Assembly: GCA_963691815.1 (NCBI GenBank)
Contig: OY829659.1
Location: 28,066,170-28,130,169, forward strand
DNA: 64,000 nucleotides
Source of the DNA: Echiichthys vipera
Taxonomy: Eukaryota > Chordata > Actinopteri > Perciformes > Trachinidae
Reading direction: 5' to 3'
A program made the position numbers and the translations under genes. Below the pieces are notes generated by a model, which saw nothing but the letters and a program-made list of their open reading frames with translations, was not told the origin of the DNA and did not search any database. Below, piece by piece: positions 1 through 11,393 of the stretch; within the stretch, counting starts at the first letter, position 1, and each line of letters begins with the position of its first letter.

Positions 1-2707
1 GGTAAGATATTGTTGGAGAACATATGTTATGAAGTCATGGCAAGCAACAAGTTCATATACTTTTTAGATTTATAATGTATTTGACATTATACCATGTTGT
101 ACCTTTTGAAAATTCAGTGCATAGAAGATAAAACTGTTTTCACCTCCACATATTATCAAGGCCTCAACTAGTACCTAAAAACCCTATGGTATTCATACTG
201 CATGTACTATGTAATAAAGAAAACAACAAGTACAGACTATGTAAAACACAAAACGCAGAAAACAGTCAAACCATACAGTACATGGACCAAGCCATAGTCA
301 AGCAGCTGAATCCATGATGTGAGTAAGCAATCAGTAAGTGATGCTTGTAGTAAGTGCTCATCTCTGAATCCTCCACCATGCTGTGCAGTACCTGCTGTTC
401 AGCAAGCTTTTAGCTGTACTGAATATGAAAATGGTTCAGAGGTAAACACCATCCATATGCTGGAAATATCATGATGTTCCACTGTTTGCAGGTACTGGAA
501 GTAACAGCAAAATTACAAAGTAGAACGATAATGGCTAATAAGTAATTGACGGAAAACATTAGGACCATATACATGTATTTCCTCTTATAATTTGCATGCA
601 CTCATCAGATGCCTGAGTGTGTATGTATTGTATGTTATATTTTTTTTACATAGCAGTGTACCTTAAATATGTGGCATAATCATTTTGGTTGGTGATGATA
701 TGAACACAAAGCAGTTCCAAAGACTTACATAAAAAAAATATAAAGAACTATTCAATGCAATTTTCTCACAATGTCACCGAACATAGCAAAATAGTAATTC
801 ACCAGCATTTTTCTGGTATTGTTGTTAAATTAAATAAGTAAACAACAAACACTGCACACCCAATGGTTCTCATTTTATCGAAGGGACAGTGAAATAAGTC
901 ATTTACATTCCCTGGATAACAAAGACCTCCCCTGTCTTTCTTTGCAGGTATATTTTATTTGTGTGCCTATCGGATGCATGAATGCCCCAGGAGTGCCAAC
1001 TCTCATTAGAGGACTTAGACCATCATCCAGAAAGAAACAATGGACCAGATGTTGAGCGCTGCATTGAGGCTGTGTGGATTCTGACCATCAACATGGAAGC
1101 AGAGCTTACCTCTGGAACAGGAACGACCAAAGTTTCAGTGATTTCAATAAAAAGATTGGGGAGAATATGACTCTTCATTTTCATCCACAGACACTGTGCA
1201 TGTCCGGTTACACATTTTTTTAAATTTTTTTTATTGTTGTCGTTGTCTGATAAGGTTTTTGAAGGCTGAACAGCTGGCTTCATGTCACTAGTAGCCTATA
1301 GTGCCGCAGTCAGGCTCCCCCTTTTCTCTGATGATGCCGTGTGTCCATAACCAGAGAATGATTCATTATTATGACTCTAAAAATTAGATTAGAAAAAAAA
1401 CACCTGAACCCACATCTAGGCTTTATATTCACATGCAAATATGTTAGCAAAGTCTTTTTTCATGGGGGTTTGTTGTGGTGTATAGTTTTTGTCTAATGTA
1501 AAAGTACAATAAACTGACTTTTCCTAAAGGTTGTGCACAAATACAAAGGGGTCACACAAAACAAAAGACAAAACCTATGCTTATATGAAAACTGTACTCA
1601 TCGATAATCCAGCAGTAAACGAAAAAGGGCTTACAATTGACATACATATATTTTAGAGATATATTATGTACTATATGTATTAAGTCCTTCTTCTTGCCTC
1701 CATTTATTAACACTCGTGTAGACTAAATGGGTTCCATTCAGACCTGAACATTAAGTCTTTTACTGTTCAATGTCAACAAGATTCAACATTTCCACCTGGA
1801 TATACCCAATCTTTAGATCTGTTGTGGTATTTATGAAAATGAGCACATATGTAATTAGATTGTGCCCCATTTGCCCATGTGATACGTGTAAAACATTTTT
1901 TCCCTATTCACATGAGAAAAATAATGAATAGGTGAATGCAAGGGGAATATTTGGATCTTTTTAGAAACTTACCCCTATTGGGATTTTTCAGAGCTTTTTT
2001 CCCTTACTTTGCTCAAGGTTGACCCCTACTTTGGCTTAAATGACTGGACTACGTCCGTATATTTGACTGAAGATATAAAATACCATGATTCGGCAAAAGG
2101 TCATGTTTCTATAGAAAGGAGTGGCGTGTCCCGTTATTCCTTTGCACGACTGCTTTGCAGCCTAGCAGCCCAACATTAGCCAATGCACTGCTCCAAAGCT
2201 CTACATTTTACTTAATGAAATAGCCACGAAAAGCCGCTTAACGGCGCATCAAGAACGGATCCTTAAGACGATGGCATCACCATTTGTTTCATTTACTTTC
2301 TAGTTTTCCCCGAAAAGCAACTTGATATCCCGGCGCGCTGCATGAAAGCGGCTAACGCACAGCCGGGCGCGCACGGTGACCTCCACCTGCGTTGGCTCTT
2401 TTTTTCTGCTGCTTGATTTAGCCTGGCATTAAAAAACACAGATATTTGTTATGTTGTATATGGTGCTGTTTTTTTTGTTGGAAACATAAATGATACAATG
2501 CGTACTATCTAAAAGCAGAAGAGTGTCCACATTTGGCACCAGCTTCAGTCATGGATGGGAGTTATTATTGAGTTTGGAATTGTTCTTTCTCATACAGGAA
2601 CAGAGGACAGTACAATTGAAACAACATTAACCATGACCCCCCCCCCCCACCCAAGACCGTAAACTACAACATAATAGTAATAGTTAAGTATTGTATTCAA
2701 TTAAAGA

Positions 2708-2750
<43 letters not shown>

Positions 2751-2762
2751 TAAAATAATAAT

Positions 2763-2798
<36 letters not shown>

Positions 2799-3892
2799 GT
2801 TATAAAATAAAATAAAAATTACATATAATATATAATGGTTGTAAGCCTAGGAGATAGACATATGTACAGGTGCTGTGGCATGGACCTGAGTGAGGCTGCA
2901 GTGCACCCGGCTACGATCTCAGCTCCCTGCGGTCCTCCAGCCACTGTGATCCCCGTTAAAAGAGAGAAGGCTGAACATGATCTTTTCTGAAGATGGCAGC
3001 TCGTGGTGGGAGTTATTATTGATCGTCTTCAGGTAGAACTCATGTACACTCCTCATTATATGCCAAACGGTGTTGGATTTGCAACCATCCGGCTGCTCAT
3101 TTAAATGTTGAGCGCATACGTCCATTTAACATGCAAGTAAACGCAGCACAACACAACTGGCTCCCACTAATTCATGTGTTCTCCCTCTATCTGATCAAAT
3201 GGAACTCCTGTCCTCCAGCCGGAGGACTGCAACTTCCGCTCTAACATCTCCCTTAATTGCCTAATAGCATTGCAGCGTGAATTCTGCCTACATTAAGACA
3301 CTTTCACATTAACCGGCCTGATTGGAAATGTGATGGCAACACCATATCAACAAATTACAGCGCACCGCTTTCTTTCGCAAATGGGCACAGGAGCGGCACT
3401 TGTACTCTCCCAGATTTGAATACCGACAATTACAGCCAATTTGGGCGAAATGACTCGACAGACCTGCAGCAGAACAATCCTCCCGTGACACCGGCTCCAC
3501 GACTCCATTCAAAAAGCACAACATGGAGGGAGAGAAGCTGCCCGGGGGGATATCCCGGACTATTCCAACACCGTGGTAAAGTCGGCGTCAAGTCCATTAT
3601 CGGCACGGATGACTTCTACAAAGGATATTATAGGAATATAGGAGTAATCCAAAAGTTATCAAATGGCCGGTCCATGCATCTTGTACAGATATTATAATAA
3701 TTTATGAGGAAATACACACACGGAGGCTATGGCGTAGCCTGTAATAATTATGTATTTATACAGAGGACCGCAGCAATGGAAAACTTATTTTCCACATCGA
3801 CACATGTCAAAAGATATATTTTCTATATGAGAAAGTCACCTTTACTCCCACTGAATGTGCTAAAGAGAAGCCATGGGTGCAGAGCCCCCCAC
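1..3892. other. Gene-free upstream DNA of bsx
   Basis: I see no convincing exon here; all open frames are short and resemble nothing I know. It is mostly AT-rich single-copy-looking sequence. An AAT-type microsatellite lies at about 2709-2797 and a C homopolymer near 2637-2648. Two stretches are more GC-balanced and complex than the rest: about 2220-2400, with several CpGs, and about 2990-3500. The latter has homeodomain-like TAAT/ATTA cores and could be a conserved noncoding element. Enhancer function is inference only. Confidence 0.5.
2709..2797. repeat. (AAT)n microsatellite
   Basis: A run of about 28 ATA/AAT trinucleotides, broken once near 2750 by TTAAAATAATTAT. It is a simple-sequence repeat with no coding meaning. 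Confidence 0.95.
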
Positions 3893-6537
3893 AAAAAACC
3901 CTAAATGATTCTAAATTAAACAAATGTATTTTCCGACTTCACATTCTTCACATTTTAGATTCACATCTAAACAGAAATGATTGAAATGGTGTGAAAAATC
4001 ATTTTGTTGGGTCAACTTGTGTTGTGTTAATTGTGCTCTTAGAACTGTATTTGTTTGTTTGTTTGTTGTCAGAACGGTTTACCATTGCATCGTAGACCTT
4101 TTCAAAGTTGTAAACATGAACATTCTAAATGTGTGCTAGTTTATTTCCTGTTGCAGTGAATGTGAATGGCAAAAGCTGACAGGAAGTTAAAAAGGACCAA
4201 GACTGTTGCCTAGCAATGGGATTCAGTTGAAAAGGTCAATAAACATGATCAGTTTGTTTACACAACTTGGTTAGGACTTCATATTTTCATATTCATCCAT
4301 ATCAGTGAATCATGCATAAAGTAGTCCCCCGCACTGGGAGGAGAGAAAGATGGTGAGAAGAACTGGGGCTGAGTAGACCCTTAAAATGATGATTTACTAA
4401 TATAACAGTTAAAATGATGATTTACCGATATAACAGTTCAGTAAAATGATGATTTACTAATATAACAGTTAAAATGATGATTTACTAATATAACAGTTAA
4501 AATGATGATTTACTAATATAACAGTTTAGTAAAATGATGATTTACTAATATAACAGTTAAAATGATGATTTACTAATATAACAGTTCAGTAAAATGATGA
4601 TTTACTAATATAACAGTTAAAATGATGATTTACTAATATAACAGTTCAGTAAAATGAGGATTTACTAATATAACTGTGAAAATGATGATTTACTAATATA
4701 ACAGTTCAGTAAAATGATGATTTACTAATATAACTGTTAAAATGATGATTTACTAATATAACAGTTCAGTAAATGATGATTTACTAATATAACAGTTCCG
4801 TAAAATTATGATTCACTATTATAACAGTTCAGTAAATGATGATTTACTAATATAACAGTTCAGTAAAATGATGATTTACTAATATAACTGTTAAAATGAT
4901 GAGTTACTAATATAACAGTTCAGTAAAATGATGATTTACTAATATAACTGTTAAAATGATGATTTACTAATATAACAGTTCAGTAAATGATGATTTACTA
5001 ATATAATAGTTCAGTACAATGATGATTTACTAATATAACAGTTCAGTAAAATGATGATTTACTAATATAACAGTTCCGTAAAATGATGATTCACTATTAT
5101 AACAGTTCAGTAAATGATGATTTACTAATATAACAGTTCAGTAAAATGATGATTTACTAATATAACTGTTAAAATGATGATTTACTAATATAACAGTTCA
5201 GTAAAATGATGATTTACTAATATAACTGTTAAAATGATGATTTACTAATATAACAGTTCAGTAAATGATGATTTACTAATATAACAGTTAAAATTATGAT
5301 TTACTAATATAACAGTTCAGTAAAATGATGATTTACTAATATAACAGTTAAAATGATGATTTACTAATATAACAGTGAAGTAAAATGATGATTTACTAAT
5401 ATAACAGTTCAGTAAAATGATGATTTACTAATATAACTGTTAAAATGATGATTTACTAATATAACAGTTCAGTAAATGATGATTTACTAATATAACAGTT
5501 CCGTAAAATTATGATTCACTATTATAACAGCTCAGTAAATGATGATTTACTAATATAACAGTTCAGTAAAATGATGATTTACTAATATAACTGTTAAAAT
5601 GATGATTTACTAATATAACAGTTCAGTAAAATGATGATTTACTAATATAACTGTTAAAATGATGATTAACTAATATAACAGTTCAGTAAATGATGATTTA
5701 CTAATATAACAGTTAAAATTATGATTTACTAATATAACAGTTCAGTAAAATAATGATTTACTAATATAACTGTTAAAATGATGATTTACTAATACAACAG
5801 TTCAGTAAAATGATGATTTACTAATATAACAGTTAAAATGATGATTTACTAATATAACAGTTAAAATGATGATTTACTAATATAACAGTTCAGTAAAATG
5901 ATGATTTACTAATATAACAGTTAAAATGATGATTTACTAATATAACAGTTCCGTAAAATTATGATTCACTATTATAACAGTTCAGTAAATTATGATTTAC
6001 TAATATAACAGTTCAGTAAAATGATGATTTACTAATATAACTGTTAAAATGATGATTTACTAATATAACAGTTCAGTAAAATGATTATTTACTAATATAA
6101 CTGTTAAAATGATGATTTACTAATATAACAGTTCAGTAAATGATGATTTACTAATATAACAGTTAAAATTATGATTTACTAATATAACAGTTCAGTAAAA
6201 TGATGATTTACTAATATAACTGTTAAAATGATGATTTACTAATACAACAGTTCTGTAAAATGATGATTTACTAATATAACAGTTAAAATGATGATTTACT
6301 AATATAACAGTTAAAATGATGATTTACTAATATAACAGTTCAGTAAAATGATGATTTACTAATATAACAGTTAAAATGATGATTTACTAATATAACAGTT
6401 CAGTAAAATGATGATTTACTAATATAACAGTTCAGTAAATGATGATTTACTAATATAACAGTTAAAATGATGATTTACTAATATAACAGTTCAGAAATTG
6501 ATGATTTACAAATATAACAGTTCAAATGATGATTTTT
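3893..6537 (+). repeat. Minisatellite-bearing repeat element, left arm (direct orientation)
   Basis: The outer part (3893-4382) is non-tandem. Its ends (about 3893-3990 and 4270-4382) reappear in reverse complement at about 11285-11393 and 11071-11175. The inner part (4383-6537) is a tandem array of about 70 units. The basic unit is 28 bp, containing ATGATGATTTACTAATATAA, and often carries an extra CAGT to make 32 bp. A variant with CCG and ATTCACTATTATAA recurs at about 4798, 5076, 5501 and 5951, showing higher-order amplification. I see no open reading frame. It may be a non-autonomous transposon with an expanded internal minisatellite, but I see no clean termini. Confidence 0.9.
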
Positions 6538-6870
6538 AATATACTACATGAGGAATATTCAAATGTTATAGCTGAAAAAAAGCTAAGCCTAAGATAAATT
6601 ATTTTTGTGGAAGTCACCGACAAAAATATTGCCTTGAAATGGAAATGAGATGTGTCTTCCAATAAAGTAAACCAGTGAAACCAACAGGCCCTGAGTGGTT
6701 TTCCCAGCACTGAGGGGAGCTCCCGACATAACAGCAACATCCAGGCTGTCATATTTGATGAATCCATGAGCACCATAACTGCAGCTCCATAGATCCCATG
6801 ACTGATGGCACGCCTGCCTCCTCTTGTCTTTAAACACTAGCGTATATTTAGGCTAAATACAGAATCATTC
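6538..6870. other. Unassigned DNA between minisatellite and bsx promoter
   Basis: About 330 bp of ordinary-complexity sequence. The minus strand has overlapping 82- and 84-codon open frames (6589-6837 and 6522-6776) that I do not recognise. No splice structure or known motif supports them. They may be chance frames or part of a decayed gene or retrocopy. Confidence 0.3.
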
Positions 6871-7335
6871 TTCCACAAGGTCATAGTGTCCGCGACCTGG
6901 CGGAAACAGCGTGGTTGCTAGGCGACCGCACAAGCGCCGTACGAGTGGTGATTCTCGGGTGGCTCTGCAGTCGCTATTCGAATGGCCCGTGACGCGACCC
7001 AGGTGCGCGGCATTTCTGCACTCTTTCCTCTTTTTTTCTTTATCAGCTTCGAACGCGTCTCAGCCAATGAGAAGGAGGAACGGAGCCCTCGCGTCTTCCC
7101 TCCGCCCATCCGCTGCTCTAATTGGCTGACGCGTAAATCAATTTCCCCAATCCGCTCTTTTCTCTGAATAAATGCTTGTTGGAAAAGTGCCCTCCCACTG
7201 ACATCTGTGTGATGGTCGGCGCACTGTCATCCACCGATCACACACACAGGGGCTGCATTTAAGCCCGGGACACTTGGAGAGAAGAGGCACAAGCTGATGC
7301 ACGTTCACAGGCAGGGAAACACACCAACTAACACC
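6870..7335 (+). promoter_or_regulatory. bsx: Probable bsx promoter and 5' UTR (CpG-rich)
   Basis: This stretch is clearly richer in G, C and CpG than its flanks. It contains a forward CCAAT box (7064-7068), an inverted one (ATTGG, 7121-7125) and an RFX X-box-like palindrome (6914-6927). A weak TATA-like ATAAATG lies near 7168, and a second AT-rich possibility (ATTTAAG) near 7257. Transcription probably starts around 7190-7290, leaving a short 5' UTR before the ATG at 7336. The start site itself is inferred. Confidence 0.55.
6914..6927 (-). promoter_or_regulatory. X-box (RFX-type) motif
   Basis: On the minus strand the bases read GTCGCC-T-AGCAAC, which fits the RFX consensus GTNRCC(N0-3)RGYAAC in both half-sites. 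It lies about 420 bp upstream of the bsx start codon in the CpG-rich region. RFX occupancy is inference. Confidence 0.45.
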
Positions 7336-7579
7336 ATGAGTATGAACTATGCGTCTGCGGCGCCCACGCACAGGTCCACGTCGTTTTTCATCGAGGACAT
7401 CTTATTGCACAAACCTAAGCCGCTGAGGGAGGTCCTCCCCTCGCCGTTCTGTAGCTCCCTGGCCTCTCGGATGCCCATCTTGGAGTACGGATACCCACTC
7501 ATGCCAACTCCAATACTGGCCCCGCATCCGCACCATCCCCTCCACAAGCCTGAGCACCACCAGTACTTCTTCACTTCTG
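7336..7579 (+). CDS. bsx: bsx exon 1
   Basis: Encodes the N-terminal Eh1-like FFIEDIL repressor motif region and the proline/histidine-rich stretch ending HHQYFFTS. It ends in phase 1 at the donor G|GTAAGC. Confidence 0.95.
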
Positions 7580-7992
7580 GTAAGCACGGAGAGCACGCGG
7601 GCCAGGCAGGGGGCAGAGGCCTTCTGTCAGAGCCCATCGGGCCTCTACAGCACCCTGTGTTACTGGGAAACCAGAGCTTCAAACGCTGCATTTGTTTATT
7701 CAAAATGGAAAGTCTGTCAACTCTAATTTTTTTTATTTAGCACTTTATTAAAACTAAAACCAAAATTATGAATCTATAAATTGACGTAATCTTGCAATTT
7801 CCCAGCTCGGGATCAATAAAGTATTTCTATTCTATTCTATTCTATTAGCCTACATGAATGCGTGTGGGGACAGAAGCTCATCTGTACTGATAGATGATGG
7901 CTGAAATGAATCCCATCGCATACATCATGCAGGCGGGAATAAAAGGCGAGCTGGTCTCCAATAGCTCCGTATTACAGGGTATACAAATAACC

Positions 7993-8031
<39 letters not shown>

Positions 8032-8560
8032 CAATATTAATATATTAATATTAATAATATAATATGTCAATATAATATTGAGTCCTCCTTTACTTCATTA
8101 AAGCACAGTGTACAATTGATATTATCGTATACTTCTGTTCATCTGCATGTATGTATGTCCAACAGCCAAATATTGTTGCTCTGATTATTCTGTAAATAAT
8201 TATTGTAAAGTAAGATTTTTTTTTTTGTTTTTTTTTACATTGACTCTAAATCCACTCTCATATAAATTCCCAAGCGCCCGTCCCTTCCGTGCCTCAGTCA
8301 GGTAGATGAAGAGTCTTCTTCTGTTGAAGTGTGAATGTCTAACCTGTGATCCTGTCCCCTGCAGGGATGCAGATGCCGGCCCTGTTCCAGCACCACGCAG
8401 AGTTACCGGGGAAGCACTGCAGACGCCGGAAGGCCCGGACGGTTTTCTCCGACTCGCAGCTGTCTGGCCTGGAGAAGAGGTTTGAAATCCAGCGGTACCT
8501 GTCCACACCGGAGAGAGTGGAGCTGGCCACGGCGCTCAGCCTGTCCGAGACACAGGTAGA

Positions 8561-8617
<57 letters not shown>

Positions 8618-9486
8618 GTGCAGGAGCTGCAGGGATGCTAAGGAGCAAAATGTGTGTCTTTGTTTATTCTTCACGGTTAAAGCCCAAAGGAGAATAGAAT
8701 AGAGATTTAGAGAGAATAGAGACTTTATTGATCAAGCTGGGGAATTGCAGTGGTGATAGTGGCGATGCGGGTGGAAACAACCACACTGATTTGCGTAGCC
8801 TGTATATGACCCAGCATATGCCTTCATATAAAAATAAAAATACCCCCCCACTCGCCCCACACTGGGCAGTCTTTCTCCTCCAAGCTCGGGTCATCTACCG
8901 GAGGCTTCCTGCACAGTATCTTAGCTGCTCCAAGGACTGCGCTTTTCCGGACAGAGATCTCAGATGTTGTAAACATATATATATATATACAGTATATACT
9001 GTATACGGGCAATGCATTATAAATAAGTAGCACATGAAATAAATAAATAAATAACACAGAATAAAAAGAGAGTTAATGCAGTTGCTTGTTTGTCGTTGAG
9101 GTTTATTTCAATAACCTACAATAGCCTAAAATAAATCTAAATGATAAACCCAATATTGATACTGTCTTGGATTTGCAGAGCACTAGATCAAAAGCGTAGT
9201 CTGTATTTCGGCTCCTAGGTCTAACTCCGCTTCCCTCTTGCAGGTAAAAACGTGGTTCCAGAACCGGCGGATGAAGCACAAGAAGCAGCTGAGGAAAGCG
9301 CAGGATGAGCGGAAGCCCCCCGGGGAGCTGGAGCGGTCCGCGGACAACTCCAGCGACAGCGAAGTGAACGAGAAGAGCGCGGAGGAGCTGAAGCACGGAC
9401 TGGAGCCGGACTCGTATCTGCTGGAGGAGAACGACGACGACGTGGATATCGAGGATGACATTTGCTCCCCGGATCATCTACTATAG
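7336..9486 (+). CDS. bsx: Brain-specific homeobox protein BSX (3 exons)
   Basis: A homeodomain transcription factor that in vertebrates acts in hypothalamic neurons and the pineal gland. Exons 7336-7579, 8365-8555 and 9244-9486 join in phase to 225 aa, close to the 233 aa I recall for the human protein. The N-terminus carries the BSX signature TSFFIEDILLHKPKPLRE, followed by YGYPLMPTP. Exon 2 encodes ELPGKHCRRRKARTVFSDSQ and the first two homeodomain helices. Exon 3 encodes the recognition helix with VKTWFQNRRMKHKKQLRK, then an acidic C-terminus (EENDDDVDIEDD). Both introns are GT-AG. The ATG at 7336 was chosen because it has A at -3 and gives an MSMNYAS start like that of known BSX proteins. 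An in-frame ATG at 7342 is possible; the upstream in-frame ATG at 7297 is not expected. Confidence 0.96.
7796..7850 (+). mobile_element. L2-type LINE 3' tail fragment in bsx intron 1
   Basis: CTCGGGATCAATAAAGTATT followed by a (TTCTA)n tail is the usual 3' end of fish L2-family LINEs. Only the terminal few dozen bases are present, in plus orientation. Confidence 0.6.
7996..8065. repeat. (AT)n and TAATAT-rich simple repeat
   Basis: An AT dinucleotide run followed by palindromic AATATTAATATT sequence inside bsx intron 1. Confidence 0.85.
8365..8555 (+). CDS. bsx: bsx exon 2
   Basis: Starts after the acceptor CCCCTGCAG and completes the split Gly codon (GMQMPALF). It carries the homeodomain from RRRKARTVFS through ALSLSETQ. 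The donor GTAGAG is followed at once by a CT/CA microsatellite (about 8565-8618). Confidence 0.95.
8565..8618 (+). repeat. (CT)n(CA)n microsatellite
   Basis: A compound dinucleotide repeat beginning 10 bp after the bsx exon 2 donor. Confidence 0.95.
8690..8755 (-). mobile_element. L2-type LINE 3' tail fragment in bsx intron 2
   Basis: In reverse complement this reads TTCCCCAGCTTGATCAATAA and continues into an AGTCTCTATTCTC tail. It matches the 3' terminus pattern of fish L2 elements. Confidence 0.55.
9244..9486 (+). CDS. bsx: bsx exon 3 and stop
   Basis: Follows CTCTTGCAG. It encodes homeodomain helix 3 (WFQNRRMKHKKQ), a charged region and the C-terminus ICSPDHLL, with TAG at 9484-9486. Confidence 0.95.
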   Translation, partial: VKTWFQNRRMKHKKQLRKAQDERKPPGELERSADNSSDSEVNEKSAEELKHGLEPDSYLLEENDDDVDIEDDICSPDHLL

Positions 9487-9714
9487 TAGGCCGCACGCTT
9501 GTTTTCTAAGCAGCGACTGTAACTGTGTTAATGAGCTGTAGATAACACTGGGCCTGTGTGCTTTTGGAGAGTAGGGCGGAGGCTGGAGGCCACAGTACAC
9601 TGTTCATATGTATTCAGAGAGGCATAGTGGCTTCTGTCCTCTGTAGTGTACAGGCGGAGACGTGTCCTGCTGTTATGTCCGACAAAACACACAACAGGCT
9701 ATATGACGCTACTG

Positions 9715-9745
<31 letters not shown>

Positions 9746-10108
9746 GTGCCCCATATTATTAGTAAAAAGCCTAGTCATTTGTTTTATTAAGAATTTTGAA
9801 TGAGCTAGTTGGAATGTTGGCTTTGTATCACGCCTCCGCGTCATTCTTCCCCATCCTTTTGCACTTTGATCCCAAACGAAACTGTCCTTGCCAATGTATT
9901 TTTACTGCTTTTCTTTCAATCACATGATTCCACTTTGAATATTTCATTTGCTGTTTTTCCATGTTGTTGAAAGTTTTGTAAATCGGGTTCTGGTCGAAGA
10001 CACTGCAGTGACTGTCATTTATATTTGTGTCTGTAAATACATATAAATATATATATAGTATATAAATAATGAATCGGTTGCCGGCTTCGTTTCTTCTGAT
10101 AAACCTTT
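9487..10108 (+). other. bsx: bsx 3' UTR and downstream DNA
   Basis: AT-rich sequence after the stop, with an (ATT)n run at about 9716-9745. I see no clear canonical AATAAA for bsx before the minisatellite begins, so the transcript end is not placed. Confidence 0.4.
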
Positions 10109-11393
10109 TACTGAACTGTTATATTAGTAAATCATAATTTTAACTGTTATATTAGTAAATCATCATTTACTGAACTGTTATATTAGTAAATCATCATTTT
10201 AACTGTTATATTAGTAAATCATCATTTACTGAACTGTTTTATTAGTAAATCATCATTTTAACTGTTATATTAGTAAATCATCATTTACTGAACTGTTATA
10301 TTAGTAAATCATCATTTACTGAACTGTTTTATTAGTAAATCATCATTTTATTTAACTGTTATATTAGTAAATCATCATTTTATTTAACTGTTATATTAGT
10401 AAATCATCATTTACTGAACTGTTATATTAGTAAATCATCATTTTATTTAACTGTTATATTAGTAAATCATCATTTACTGAACTGTTATATTAGTAAATCA
10501 TCATTTACTGAACTGTTTTATTAGTAAATCATCATTTTAACTGTTATATTAGTAAATCATCACTTACTGAACTGTTATATTAGTAAATCATCATTTACTG
10601 AACTGTTATATTAGTAAATCATCATTTACTGAACTGTTTTATTTGTAAATCATCATTTTATTTAACTGTTTTATTAGTAAATCATCATTTTATTTAACTG
10701 TTTTATTAGTAAATCATCATTTTATTTAACTGTTGTATTAGTAAATCATTTTATTTAACTGATATATTAGTAAATCATCATTTACTCAACTGTTTTATTA
10801 GTAAATTCTCATTTTACTCAACTGTTATATTAGTAAATCATCATTTTACTCAACTGTCATATTAGTAAATCATCATTTTACTGAACTGTTCTATTAGTAA
10901 ATCAGCATTTTACGGAACTGTTATATTAGTAAATCATCATTTACTCAACTGTTATATTAGTAAATCATAATTTACTCAACTGTTATATTAGTAAATCATA
11001 ATTTTACTCAACTGTTATATTAGTAAATCATAATTTTACTCAACTGTTATATTAGTAAATCATCATTTTAAGGGTCTACTCAGCCCCAGTCCTTCTCACC
11101 ATCTTCCTTTCCTCCCAGTGTATGGGACTACTTTATGCAGGATTCACTGATATGGATGAATATGAAAATATGAAGCCCTTTTTTAAAGCCTGCTGATGCG
11201 TCTGTGTAAGAAACTCCTGTTCATTTGTGTTGTAGTAGAGGAGAGCACAGATGAACGTGGAGTCAGAAATATGTTTGTCAAACATTATTTTTCCACCATT
11301 TCTGTTCAGATGTGAATCTTAATTGTGAAGAATATGAAGTCTGCAAATACATTTGTTTAATCTTGAATTATTTAGGGTTTTTTTCATTAGGGG
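10109..11393 (-). repeat. Minisatellite-bearing repeat element, right arm (inverted copy)
   Basis: The array 10109-11070 has about 30 units of TTATATTAGTAAATCATCAT type, the exact reverse complement of the array at 4383-6537. The flank 11071-11393 is the reverse complement of parts of 3893-4382, including the shared stretch CTGGGGCTGAGTAGACCCTT. Units here more often contain the TTTTATTTAACTG variant, so the two arrays have evolved separately since duplication. Confidence 0.9.

Noticed and set aside
982..1170. 62-codon open frame preceded by TTTGCAG
   Set aside because: No recognisable protein, no donor in a sensible position and no neighbouring exons. Left as gene-free DNA.
4383..6537. Repeat array that might suggest a CRISPR
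   Set aside because: Units are contiguous with no unique spacers, and the genome is vertebrate. It is a minisatellite.
7297..7335. Upstream in-frame ATG for bsx
   Set aside because: It would add 13 residues unlike known BSX N-termini. The ATG at 7336 gives the expected start.
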